Below are positions 42,208 through 50,762 of a stretch of 64,000 bases of DNA, piece by piece. The DNA lies in contig BQXR01000006.1 in NCBI GenBank assembly GCA_033238645.1, forward strand, positions 1-64,000. Direction: 5' to 3'. The notes beneath the pieces were generated by a model that saw only the letters and a program-made list of their open reading frames with translations, made no database searches and was not told the origin of the DNA. The translations under genes were made by a program, and so were the position numbers. This DNA is from Thiomicrorhabdus sp033238645. GTDB taxonomy: Bacteria; Pseudomonadota; Gammaproteobacteria; Thiomicrospirales; Thiomicrospiraceae. The first letter of the stretch is position 1, and every line of letters begins with the position of its first letter.

Positions 42208-42531
42208 ATTTAGATAGAGTTAACATTTATAAAAGTCTTTACTAATTTAAGTCAATTATAAGCATTACTCAGGTTAATATAAGCCCTTTGACATTCATAT
42301 TAATAAATTGTGCTTATTTAATACTATTCTAAAAATATTGGTGGTAGTTTACAGATGAATTCATAATTCAGATATGAATACCTCTTGATTTTAAAGACAG
42401 TATCTCACCCCCTTTTAAATAATTAAATCCTTTTATATCCCAACTTAACTCCTCGACAACGCTAAAAAACCACTCATATTCTGATAGAATCTACGGCTTA
42501 ATATCACCCCCTTTTACTCTGGAGAAACCTC
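42208..42531. other. Intergenic region between the PAS-GGDEF gene and putP
   Basis: 324 bp, AT-rich divergent promoter region. I see no RNA gene or repeat in it; a T/C-rich stretch precedes the putP start. Confidence 0.4.
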
Positions 42532-44031
42532 TTGGAATTTGGCACAGGCATTTCACTCGCTCTTTATTTTATTGTCATGCTCGGCATAGGCATCTACTCT
42601 TACCGTGTTACGGCTAACGATGTTTCTGGCTATATGCTTGGTGGGCGTAATCTTAGCCCTAGTGTTACCGCCCTTTCGGCAGGTGCTTCAGATATGAGTG
42701 GCTGGATGTTAATGGGGTTACCTGGCGCACTTTACCTCACTGGCATGAGCGGTGTCTGGATTGCGATTGGTCTGTTGATTGGTGCGTTTCTTAACTATCT
42801 GATCGTGGCACCCCGCCTGCGCGTTTATACAGAGGTAGCACAAGATGCATTGACGATTCCAGATTACTTGGAAAAACGCTTTAATGATAAAACACGAATC
42901 CTTCGCCTACTCTCTGCAATAGTCATAGTGCTATTTTTCACCCTCTATACCTCTTCTGGCGTAGTGGCCGGTGGCAAACTGTTCGAGAGTGCTTTTGGCA
43001 TGAGTTACTACAGTGGGTTATATGTGACTGCGGGCGTGGTGGTTGCCTATACGGTATTTGGGGGGTTCCTTGCAGTGAGCACGACTGACTTTGTACAGGG
43101 CTGTATTATGTTTGTGGCATTGATACTGGTGCCATTTGTCGCACTGACTGAAGTGGGTGGCCTGAGTGAAGTGGAAAGCATTATCAGTGGCATTGACCCG
43201 AATATGTTGAATCTATTGAGCGGTACTACCCTGCTAGGCATACTCTCTGCGATGGCGTGGGGATTAGGTTACTTTGGACAGCCACATATCATCGTGCGTT
43301 TTATGGCAATTCGCTCTGTAAAGGATGTGGCTACGGCACGTAATATTGGCATGGGCTGGATGATTGTGACGCTAATCGGTGCTTTGGCTACAGGACTGGT
43401 CGGGCTTGCCTATGTACAGAAAACGGGGATTGATGTAGCGGATGCCGAGACGATCTTTATCGTGCTTTCACAAATCCTATTTCACCCGCTTATTGCTGGC
43501 TTCTTATTGGCAGCTATCCTAGCGGCGATTATGAGTACCATCTCATCCCAACTACTGGTAACGTCAAGTTCACTGGCTGGCGACTTTTACCACATGTTGC
43601 TACGTCGTAACGCGAGTCAGAAGGAGTTGGTCATGGTGGGACGTATTTCTGTCGTCATTGTCGCTTTAATCGCCATCGGACTCGCCTATGACCGTGAGAG
43701 CACTATCCTTTCACTGGTCAGCAATGCTTGGGCTGGTTTTGGTGCGGCATTTGGCCCTGTCATCATCCTTAGCCTCTACTGGAAGCGCATGACACTGGCA
43801 GGTGCCTTCAGCGGTATGCTGGTAGGAACTGCAACGGTGCTCCTATGGATCTATGCACCCTTTACGATTAATGGACAGAGCCCAAGTTCAATTATGTATG
43901 AAATTGTACCAGGATTCGTCCTCTGTACCCTGACCATATTACTGGTTAGCCGCTTTACCAAAGCGCCAACGGGCATTGTGGTTAAGCAGTTTGATGAGAT
44001 GAAAACCCATTTTTCAACACAAAGTAAATAG
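42532..44031 (+). CDS. putP: Sodium/proline symporter
   Basis: 499 aa, about 13 transmembrane helices, sodium:solute symporter family. N-terminal YFIVMLGIGIYSYRVT, GGRNLSPSVTALSAGASDMSGWML and FGQPHIIVRFMAI segments are PutP-like. TTG at 42532 with CTGGAG 9 nt upstream is the start; no ATG is nearby. The base composition appears richer in G/C third positions than the neighbours, as is phnCDE next to it. A terminator follows. No putA gene is in the window. Confidence 0.93.
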   Translation: MEFGTGISLALYFIVMLGIGIYSYRVTANDVSGYMLGGRNLSPSVTALSAGASDMSGWMLMGLPGALYLTGMSGVWIAIGLLIGAFLNYLIVAPRLRVYTEVAQDALTIPDYLEKRFNDKTRILRLLSAIVIVLFFTLYTSSGVVAGGKLFESAFGMSYYSGLYVTAGVVVAYTVFGGFLAVSTTDFVQGCIMFVALILVPFVALTEVGGLSEVESIISGIDPNMLNLLSGTTLLGILSAMAWGLGYFGQPHIIVRFMAIRSVKDVATARNIGMGWMIVTLIGALATGLVGLAYVQKTGIDVADAETIFIVLSQILFHPLIAGFLLAAILAAIMSTISSQLLVTSSSLAGDFYHMLLRRNASQKELVMVGRISVVIVALIAIGLAYDRESTILSLVSNAWAGFGAAFGPVIILSLYWKRMTLAGAFSGMLVGTATVLLWIYAPFTINGQSPSSIMYEIVPGFVLCTLTILLVSRFTKAPTGIVVKQFDEMKTHFSTQSK

Positions 44032-44073
44032 GCTTTAAGGGCTTCAGGCTAGATTAGAAATAATAAAGAAAGG

Positions 44074-44097
44074 GGGTCTGTTTAGACCCTTTTTTTT
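44074..44097 (+). terminator. Rho-independent terminator of putP
   Basis: GGGTCT / AGACCC stem with GTTT loop, followed by eight T, 43 bp after the putP stop. Confidence 0.9.
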
Positions 44098-44174
44098 AAA
44101 AATATTAAAAGCTGTTATCCAAAACCAAGCAAAGTTAAGACGCTCTTATTTCATAAGCCATTGCCAGAAACAAC

Positions 44175-44194
44175 AAAGCCCCCAAAGGGGCTTT
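44175..44194. terminator. Small hairpin downstream of the DUF2892 gene
   Basis: AAAGCCCC / GGGGCTTT with a four-base loop between putP and the minus-strand DUF2892 gene. No T run; weak terminator or processing hairpin. Confidence 0.4.
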
Positions 44195-44228
44195 AAGCAT
44201 GACTGTATTTAAGAGGTTTTCTAGGCCA

Positions 44229-44423
44229 TTAATCACAGCTATTGTTTTTGCAGCTCGTCATGCCAAAAGGGACATAAGCAGGACACCAAGCTATAGTGGC
44301 TGTCAAAATTGGAATAACGCCAATCCACCCCAACACTGATCCAAATCCTGCACCGACTACCATAATAGTGATTCCGATTACGAATCGCATAATTCGATCT
44401 GTATTACCCATGTTGTATTTCAT
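44229..44423 (-). CDS. Small DUF2892 (YgaP-like) membrane protein
   Basis: 64 aa with two hydrophobic helices (RIMRFVIGITIMVVGAGFGS, WIGVIPILTATIAWCPAYVP) and a C-terminal Cys pair region. DUF2892 proteins resemble the membrane part of rhodanese YgaP and are often linked to sulfur handling. ATG at 44423 is chosen (AAAAAGGAG 6-8 nt upstream); the longer frame to 44501 is not needed. The rhodanese domain is absent here. Confidence 0.8.
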   Translation of the reverse strand: MKYNMGNTDRIMRFVIGITIMVVGAGFGSVLGWIGVIPILTATIAWCPAYVPFGMTSCKNNSCD

Positions 44424-44633
44424 ATAACACTCCTTTTTAGGTTCTGAATTCTTAATATACAACAGGCACCCTATTCTAGTTGCCCTAGCATTAGTATACA
44501 TTGAAGGAGTATGTAGTTTTACTTACATGAGGTTAATAAAACAGATAAATAAAGTAAGAATTAGTCGTTTGGGATAACGACTCAATTTCAGGATCATTCA
44601 GATATTGCAAACGATAGCCTTTGCTCTATATAA

Positions 44634-44670
44634 CCCCCCCTGCTCTAATACCCTTGCGGGTACAAAATAT
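44634..44670 (+). repeat. C-tract repeat, long form
   Basis: Seven C, TGCTC, TAATACCCTTGCGGGTAC, AAAATAT. Lies 83 bp upstream of phnC; the reading frame upstream of the ATG at 44753 crosses it, showing that the longer phnC frame is not real. Confidence 0.85.
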
Positions 44671-44752
44671 AAAATACCAACAAAACTTTTCCTCTAGTGA
44701 CCGTAAGCACTTCACGTTACACTGTGTCAGTATTTTCACTAGCGAGCAATTC

Positions 44753-45478
44753 ATGATTCAACTGCAACAACTTAGCGTGACCTACCCGGGCGCTAGCCAA
44801 GCGGCACTACACCCCTCTACCCTGCATTTTACAGCAGGTGAACTGGTGGTATTACTGGGAACTTCGGGTGCGGGTAAGTCGACCTTGTTGCGGGCAATTA
44901 ATGGCTTAAACACAGCGAGTGAAGGACAGTTACTGATCAATGGCAAGCTACTTGAGGGCAAGGAACCACTTCGCCAGCATCGCCGAGATTGCGCGATGAT
45001 CTTTCAGCAACATCAACTTCTACCTAAACAGTCAGCCCTTCAAAATGTACTGCTTGGGCGCTTAGGTTATTACAGCTCACTACGTAGCCTGCTGCCCATG
45101 AGTAAAGCCGATAAAGAGCAGGCGCTACACTGCTTAGAGCGCGTTGGCCTGCTGGATAAAGCGCTGGAGCGTTGTGATCAATTGAGTGGTGGCCAGCAGC
45201 AACGCGTGGGGATTGCACGCGCTTTAGCACAACAGCCCAAAGTAATATTGGCAGATGAGCCCGTCGCAAGTCTTGACCCGATTACTGCACATCAGGTACT
45301 TACACTGCTGCATGATATCTGCCAAACAGATGGCATTACCGCCATCGTTAGCCTGCACCAACTAGAGCTCGCCAAGTTATTTTCCGAACGTATTATTGGT
45401 CTCAACCAAGGTGAGGTGGTGTATGATGGGGCTCCTGAAAATTTACACGATTCATTGGTGGCTTCTATCTACCAGTAA
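44753..45478 (+). CDS. phnC: Phosphonate-type ABC transporter, ATP-binding protein PhnC
   Basis: 241 aa. Walker A GTSGAGKSTLLRAINGL, signature LSGGQQQRVGIARAL and Walker B VILADEPVASLDP are present; FQQHQLLPKQSALQNVLLGRLG is typical of PhnC. ATG at 44753 (MIQLQQLSVTYPG) is the sensible start; the frame back to 44621 runs through a repeat. It precedes phnD and phnE on the same strand, forming a complete importer. No C-P lyase or other catabolic phn gene is in the window, so the ligand (phosphonate, phosphite or another) is open. Confidence 0.93.
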   Translation: MIQLQQLSVTYPGASQAALHPSTLHFTAGELVVLLGTSGAGKSTLLRAINGLNTASEGQLLINGKLLEGKEPLRQHRRDCAMIFQQHQLLPKQSALQNVLLGRLGYYSSLRSLLPMSKADKEQALHCLERVGLLDKALERCDQLSGGQQQRVGIARALAQQPKVILADEPVASLDPITAHQVLTLLHDICQTDGITAIVSLHQLELAKLFSERIIGLNQGEVVYDGAPENLHDSLVASIYQ

Positions 45479-45580
45479 GCAACACGATTAAGCCGTATAA
45501 ATGCTCACCAGTGGCTATTGAACCCACTGGTTAATCAATAAATAAAGACCATCGCTATTAAAAGTGATGAGGAGAAAACC

Positions 45581-46459
45581 ATGCCAAAGAATACTCTATG
45601 GGCGGCGTTCGCGTTGCTGATTTCCATGCAGTCGTTTGCAAGCTATGCTAGCGACAACCCCGATACAACCAATACAACCAATACTACCAACAATCCAAGC
45701 ACCCTCAAAGTAGCCCTGCTACCCGATGAAGATGCTTCAAGTATTATCAAAACGCATCAAGCCTTTAAACACTATCTGGCGAGTTCGCTCAATAAAGAGA
45801 TCGAGCTGGTGGTAACAACGGACTACTCCTCAATGATTGAGGCAATGCGCCATGGTCGTATTGATATCGCTTACTTTGGTCCTCTTTCCTATGTGATGGC
45901 TGAATCCAAGAGTGATATAGAGGCATTTGCTGCTAAAAGCAAACATGGTAGCCCGACCTATCAAGCATTGCTGATTGTTAATGCAAACAAGGGAATTAAT
46001 AGCTACGCCGATATGCACAGTATGGATATCGCCTACGGAGATCCCGCTTCTACCTCTTCCCACCTGATTCCTAAGTCGATGCTACTCAGTGAAGGGTTGA
46101 TTGCGGGTAAAAACTATCAGGAACATTTTCTCGGCGCCCATGATGCGGTGGCAATGGCAGTACAGCGCGGCCATGCCGCAGTGGGTGGGCTCTCCAAACC
46201 GATCTTTGAATCACTGGTCGAGCGTGGTGTGATTGATACCCGTAAAGTTAAGGTGTTTGCCGTGTCAAAGCCCTTCCCGCAATATCCGTGGGCTTTCCGT
46301 TCCAATCTAGACAACGATCTCAAACAGCAAATTAAACAGACCTTCTATCAGCTCAAAGATCCGCAGATTCTTAAAGCCTTTAAAGCGGATGCGATGGCTC
46401 CGATCAGAGATGCCGACTACGACGTGGTACGTGAGCTACAGCGTAAGCTTGATCTGTAA
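45581..46459 (+). CDS. phnD: Phosphonate/phosphite-type periplasmic binding protein PhnD
   Basis: 292 aa with a cleavable signal peptide (MPKNTLWAAFALLISMQSFA, cleavage around ASYAS). The linker after it is a Thr/Asn repeat (DTTNTTNTTNNPS, 9-mer repeat in the DNA about 45663-45694). The body contains EAMRHGRIDIAYFGPLSYVMA, ALLIVNANKGINSYAD, and YGDPASTSSHLIPKSMLLSEGL, matching PhnD-type binding proteins. It delivers substrate to PhnE; the binding pocket cannot be assigned from sequence alone. GAGGAG precedes ATG. Confidence 0.92.
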   Translation: MPKNTLWAAFALLISMQSFASYASDNPDTTNTTNTTNNPSTLKVALLPDEDASSIIKTHQAFKHYLASSLNKEIELVVTTDYSSMIEAMRHGRIDIAYFGPLSYVMAESKSDIEAFAAKSKHGSPTYQALLIVNANKGINSYADMHSMDIAYGDPASTSSHLIPKSMLLSEGLIAGKNYQEHFLGAHDAVAMAVQRGHAAVGGLSKPIFESLVERGVIDTRKVKVFAVSKPFPQYPWAFRSNLDNDLKQQIKQTFYQLKDPQILKAFKADAMAPIRDADYDVVRELQRKLDL

Positions 46460-46461
46460 AT

Positions 46462-47259
46462 ATGTCACAGCAATACCAAAAAATTCTCAAGCAAGCTTCT
46501 GAACAACGTCGCCGCTTAGTGATACAGCTGACAGTAGTTTTAGGACTGTTACTGCTCTGCAGCTATTATGTTGGCCTATTCGATATAGCACGACTCGCTG
46601 ATGGTCTACCGAGTTTATGGTTGATCGCTCAAGAGGGTTTCCCACCCAATTTTAGTGACTGGCAAAGTTGGCTTAAGCCGCTGTTTGATACAGTGGCAAT
46701 GAGTATTGTTGGTACCGCACTGGCATTTACCGTGGCTCTGCCACTGGGCATCTTGGCCGCAAGAAACACTAGCCCGCACCCGATTATCTATCAACTAGTA
46801 CGCGCCATCCTTAATATACTGCGTGCAATTCCAGAACTGATTATGGGTATTCTGTTTGTCGCAGCAGTTGGCTTTGGTGTACTACCTGGCGTTTTGGCTC
46901 TGGCTTTTCACTCAATTGGCATGGTTGGCAAATTTGTCGCTGAATCTATTGAGCATGCAGACAATGGACCAATCGAAGCGGTGCGATCGACTGGCGCCAG
47001 TCCATTTCAAGTTATCACACACGCGGTACTGCCACAGGTCACAAGCAAGATTATCGACCTAGGACTCTATCGTTGGGAGTATAACTTCCGCGCCTCCACA
47101 GTACTCGGTATGGTTGGCGCAGGCGGTATCGGTTTTGAACTAATGAGCTCACTCAGATTGATGCACTATGATGAGGTGGCTGCGCTACTGCTGATTATCT
47201 TATTAATGGTGACATTGGTGGATAGTGTTGGGGGATTTTTGCGACTACGGTTTAAGTGA
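46462..47259 (+). CDS. phnE: Phosphonate ABC transporter permease PhnE
   Basis: 265 aa with six or so hydrophobic helices. The cytoplasmic EAA loop is EAVRSTGASPFQVITHAVLP, contacting PhnC. It starts 3 bp after phnD, as part of phnCDE. A C-tract repeat and the convergent sialidase-like gene follow. Confidence 0.93.
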   Translation: MSQQYQKILKQASEQRRRLVIQLTVVLGLLLLCSYYVGLFDIARLADGLPSLWLIAQEGFPPNFSDWQSWLKPLFDTVAMSIVGTALAFTVALPLGILAARNTSPHPIIYQLVRAILNILRAIPELIMGILFVAAVGFGVLPGVLALAFHSIGMVGKFVAESIEHADNGPIEAVRSTGASPFQVITHAVLPQVTSKIIDLGLYRWEYNFRASTVLGMVGAGGIGFELMSSLRLMHYDEVAALLLIILLMVTLVDSVGGFLRLRFK

Positions 47260-47304
47260 TTCTTAAGACAATGGAGAAACTTTCGCTGATAACGATATTG
47301 ATTG

Positions 47305-47320
47305 CCCCCCCCCTGCTGAA
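47305..47320 (+). repeat. C-tract repeat, short form (variant)
   Basis: Nine C followed by TGCTGAAAAAG, in the 106-bp gap between the convergent phnE and sialidase-like gene. Confidence 0.7.
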
Positions 47321-47365
47321 AAAGATAAATTCTACTGTCTTTAATTCTGATGACTCGGGTCTTGG

Positions 47366-48451
47366 CTAAAGTAGATCAGCCTCTCTGAATTTGATTTTTA
47401 ATTGACTCTGCATGGTCGTTATCCAGATCACTCCATCAGCTTGTTCAAACACATACGCGTATGCTAACCAAGAATTTTTACATTGTGCTAATACCGTTGG
47501 TTTGGTCCAAGTTATACCTTCGTCTTCAGAGAAGATTACGGCTAACTCTTCACGAAACCACGACGCTTCTATTTCTGAAAATTGACCACTCGTTCTTTTA
47601 AATTCAGATGCGCCCTCGGGGTAGAGGGTATTAAAAACTAGCATAATGCGGCCACTGTTTAAACGAGTTAACATCCCTGGTGAGCTGCTGGCTTCCATAC
47701 CGGGCATAACAGATTGCCAGGTTCTACCCTGATCATTTGAGTAGGCGTGCCAAAACCAATCTCGATTGGTTCTAATCAAATACCAAACTCGGCCATCGTT
47801 GAGTTCTATCAAAGTCCCCTCATAACAACCTGCATGATGCCCACGCCCACCAATATCTAGCTTATTACTTGCATGCCAAGACAGCCCATCATCCTTTGAG
47901 ACATAGCTTAAACTAAAGTGGCGTGCTTGCTCATAATCTAACGCTTGAGCGGACATCACCAGCTCACCTGTTTTTAGCTGAATTAGCGTTGAGGTGGCAG
48001 CACCATAACCCTTCTGAACTAAAGTTGGTACTTGCCAAGTTTTACCACCATCCAAACTGCGTACGACCCAAATAGAGAGATAGGTATCATCAGAGGGTCT
48101 ATTTTTCGCCTCCAGCCATTTAAAGTGATAACCCACCATATTTGGAAAACTGGCAATAATAGTACCATTTTGCGTAATACATAGGGCGTGGTTGTCATAT
48201 ACAGACCATTGATCCTCTTTAAACAGCGGATGCGCTTGCCAGCTGAGACCTTCATCTTTAGAGATCCAAGCGGAGCTATCTTGAATCGTGACGATTTCAC
48301 CCGACTGATTTCTAATATAAGGGCCAATAAACTCAGTATTTAAAGCCTCGACCTTAGTGTGTAACTTAACCACAGCATCCGTTTTAGGTGTCTGGCTCAA
48401 ATCTAATTCAATTTCTGGGTGTTCTACCAATTCGCTGTAACGGATTGCCAT
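47366..48451 (-). CDS. BNR/sialidase-like beta-propeller protein
   Basis: 361 aa predicted six-bladed propeller of the sialidase superfamily. Five Asp-box motifs are visible: SKDEGLSW, SLDGGKTW, SKDDGLSW, SNDQGRTW and SEDEGITW. There is no signal peptide, so it should be cytoplasmic, unlike secreted sialidases. Sugar- or carboxylate-binding residues of true sialidases cannot be judged, so exo-sialidase activity is not claimed. A Shine-Dalgarno-like AAGG lies about 10 nt before ATG. Located next to phnCDE but on the opposite strand. Confidence 0.8.
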   Translation of the reverse strand: MAIRYSELVEHPEIELDLSQTPKTDAVVKLHTKVEALNTEFIGPYIRNQSGEIVTIQDSSAWISKDEGLSWQAHPLFKEDQWSVYDNHALCITQNGTIIASFPNMVGYHFKWLEAKNRPSDDTYLSIWVVRSLDGGKTWQVPTLVQKGYGAATSTLIQLKTGELVMSAQALDYEQARHFSLSYVSKDDGLSWHASNKLDIGGRGHHAGCYEGTLIELNDGRVWYLIRTNRDWFWHAYSNDQGRTWQSVMPGMEASSSPGMLTRLNSGRIMLVFNTLYPEGASEFKRTSGQFSEIEASWFREELAVIFSEDEGITWTKPTVLAQCKNSWLAYAYVFEQADGVIWITTMQSQLKIKFREADLL

Positions 48452-48483
48452 ATATATACCTTAAAAGGGTTTTAAAACCAAAA

Positions 48484-48521
48484 AGCCACACTCAAAACCT
48501 ATATAGGTCTTGTTTGTGGCT
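48484..48521 (-). terminator. Terminator downstream of the 48573 gene
   Basis: AGCCACA / TGTGGCT stem, with an internal CCTATATAGG stem, followed on the minus strand by TTTTTGG. It lies 50 bp after the stop of the small secreted protein gene. The same outer stem is used in the terminator at 49070-49107. Confidence 0.8.
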
Positions 48522-48572
48522 ATTTGATGTAAATTTGTTACTATCAACATTTGAGAAAATGCTTAAGGATAA

Positions 48573-48911
48573 TTAGTTCTTTTTCTCGCAGATCGCTTTA
48601 GTCACTTTATCTACATTTACTCTAAATTTAACAAGAATTTTTACGACTCGAAACATATCTTTTATACCTATTTCTTCACTGTGCTTACGATACTCTGCCT
48701 TAGTCACGACAATTAAATCATTGATGTCTTTGTACTTAAGCTTTGCACTCTCTCTGGCTTGCCTGCATTGTGGCGATTCTAGCTTTTTACTCGCCAGTCT
48801 TTTCTTCATAATTTCGGCATAAATTTCTTTTGAGGTTTTTCTCTCTGCATAAGCCGTGCTATTAAAGCAGGCGAATGAAACAATCAGTATTAAGGGGAGT
48901 ATCTTCATCAT
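48573..48911 (-). CDS. Small secreted protein, unknown
   Basis: 112 aa with a clear signal peptide (MMKILPLILIVSFACFNSTAYA, cleavage after AYA). The mature chain is helical and basic, with two Cys (QCRQ and AICEKK), which could form a disulfide in the periplasm. I do not recognise the family. The start is ATG at 48911; a second ATG follows directly. Confidence 0.75.
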   Translation of the reverse strand: MMKILPLILIVSFACFNSTAYAERKTSKEIYAEIMKKRLASKKLESPQCRQARESAKLKYKDINDLIVVTKAEYRKHSEEIGIKDMFRVVKILVKFRVNVDKVTKAICEKKN

Positions 48912-49007
48912 GGTATCCGTTATTTTCTCTTTCTATACTATATAAAAAAAACAACCTAAATGGCTTACTTCAAAACAAGAATAGGAAGTTGCACGCCTTT
49001 AAATGTT

Positions 49008-49046
49008 CCCACCCTGTTCTAGGGGGACCCTTGCGGATACAAATAT
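49008..49046 (+). repeat. C-tract repeat, degenerate long form
   Basis: CCCACCCTGTTC followed by an insert TAGGGGGACCCTTGCGGATAC and AAATAT. The C run is short and interrupted; internal ACCC..GGGT symmetry is partly kept. Confidence 0.55.
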
Positions 49047-49069
49047 CCAATGATGCTATAAAATAAAAA

Positions 49070-49107
49070 AGCCACACCCAAAACTTTTAGACTTTATTGG
49101 TGTGGCT
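49070..49107 (-). terminator. Terminator of the DEAD-box helicase gene
   Basis: AGCCACACC / GGTGTGGCT stem followed on the minus strand by TTTTTTATT, starting 27 bp after the stop at 49134. Confidence 0.85.
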
Positions 49108-49133
49108 ATGGATGCCGATCATAAATTGTACTT

Positions 49134-50324
49134 TTATCTACGTTTAGGTAGATAGTTCAAAATAGAAATGGGCACTGCCTTTTTAATAGGAAACCCTTTG
49201 ATCTCTTTTCGTTGAATAACATGCCCTAATAGACTCTCAATTGAACAAAGATTTTTGAAGTCATCCTTTGAGACTAAAGAGATCGCTTCACCAGAAGCTC
49301 CCGCGCGACCTGTACGACCGATACGGTGAATATAGTCTTCACTTGGGTAGGGAAGATCATAATTGACCACTCGACTCAGCTCATCAATATCAATACCACG
49401 TGCAGCAATACCCGTTGCAACTAAAAAGCTAAGCTTACCTGATTTAAAATCAGCCAAGATTTTCTCTCGACTCGCCTGACTTTTACCACTGTGAATTGAG
49501 TCGGCCTTAATACCTCGTTTATCGAGCTGTTCAACTAGCTTGGCAGCAGAGTGCTTTTTCTCGACAAAAATAAGTGCCTGATCCCACTGTAGATCATTAA
49601 TCAAATGGCTCAATAGAGCAGATTTTTTGTCCTTGTCTACCGTGATCAACCACTGGTCAATCTTAGGTGTAGACGTTGTCTTTGCAGAAACTGATATTTC
49701 TGCGGCATCGTCATAAACAGTATCGGCTAAATAGCGCACATCATCAGTCAATGTCGCAGAAAATAGTAAACTTTGGCGATCCTCTGGCAGGCGATCAATG
49801 ATTTTATTGATATCTTCAATAAAGCCCATATCAAGCATTCTATCAGCTTCATCTAATACCAAAACTTCTAGATCCTCAAAATACAGGTCTCTTTGATAGG
49901 CTAGATCTAACAGTCTGCCTGGTGTGGCGACCACAATATCAACACCATCGAGTAGGCGTTCTTTTTGCGGTTCAGAAGCCACACCACCATAAATAGCCAT
50001 TGAGCTCAGGTTTAAATATTTACCATACTGAGCCACATTGGCCTCAACCTGCACTGCGAGTTCGCGAGTGGGGGCTAGGATAAGCGCACGAATAGACTTA
50101 CCACGTAACTCTTCACCTAAGTCACTCTCTGCACTCAATTTCTGTAATAGAGGCAGAACAAAACTAGCGGTTTTACCTGTGCCTGTCTGTGCTGCTGCCA
50201 TCAGATCTTTACCCGATAAAATAATCGGTATGGCCTTTTTTTGGACCTCTGTTGGCTTGTTATAGCCCAGTTCAGTAATGGCTTTTAAGATTGGATCACT
50301 TAATCCAAGTTTTGAAAATGGCAT
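49134..50324 (-). CDS. rhlE: DEAD-box RNA helicase (RhlE-like)
   Basis: 396 aa. All DEAD-box motifs are visible: Q-motif upstream, AAQTGTGKT (motif I), APTRELAVQ, GGVAS, TPGRLLD, VLDEADRMLD (motif II), FSATL, GIAARGIDID and HRIGRTGRAG (motif VI). The N-terminus MPFSKLGLSDPILKAITELGY fits RhlE. The C-terminus is short, without the long RNA-binding tail of some paralogues. A long gap (50325-50762) lies between it and divergent ppsA. Confidence 0.93.
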   Translation of the reverse strand: MPFSKLGLSDPILKAITELGYNKPTEVQKKAIPIILSGKDLMAAAQTGTGKTASFVLPLLQKLSAESDLGEELRGKSIRALILAPTRELAVQVEANVAQYGKYLNLSSMAIYGGVASEPQKERLLDGVDIVVATPGRLLDLAYQRDLYFEDLEVLVLDEADRMLDMGFIEDINKIIDRLPEDRQSLLFSATLTDDVRYLADTVYDDAAEISVSAKTTSTPKIDQWLITVDKDKKSALLSHLINDLQWDQALIFVEKKHSAAKLVEQLDKRGIKADSIHSGKSQASREKILADFKSGKLSFLVATGIAARGIDIDELSRVVNYDLPYPSEDYIHRIGRTGRAGASGEAISLVSKDDFKNLCSIESLLGHVIQRKEIKGFPIKKAVPISILNYLPKRR

Positions 50325-50762
50325 ATAACAACCTTATTAAATAGCATGAGTGTGATGCATCGGTCTAACAAGATAAAGTAAACCGAGGATTGACTGGAAA
50401 ATAATACGACCAGTATAACAGAAGCGGTATGACACGTTAATATCGTGTTATGGAAGCACTAAACGGACAAAGCCTATTTCTTAAGATAATCGCTCCCCTC
50501 TTCCCTAATACCAACTTTTTTACTCTCCACATTTGTGTCGTTTACCCCCGTTAGATCAGTAAAGTATATTAATAAGCCTGCCGATTAAATTCTTAGACAA
50601 GGTAAATTAATTCACTTAAACTAAAAGTTACATTTAACTAATTACGCTATTATCTATAAACCTACATAAACCTAGGTACAGTTTTCCTTACCGCCAAGAT
50701 AAAAGAGCGCACTAGGTAAAGCATACATTCATCCCTTTTTAATTTAAGTAGAGAGCCTGAAA
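50325..50762. other. Divergent intergenic region helicase/ppsA
   Basis: 438 bp. Contains an inverted repeat ACACG-7 nt-CGTGT at about 50432-50448, a possible regulator site. No gene or repeat copy seen. Confidence 0.4.

Noticed and set aside
47366..48451. Assigning true sialidase activity
   Set aside because: Asp boxes show the fold only; no signal peptide and no assignable catalytic Arg triad by eye.
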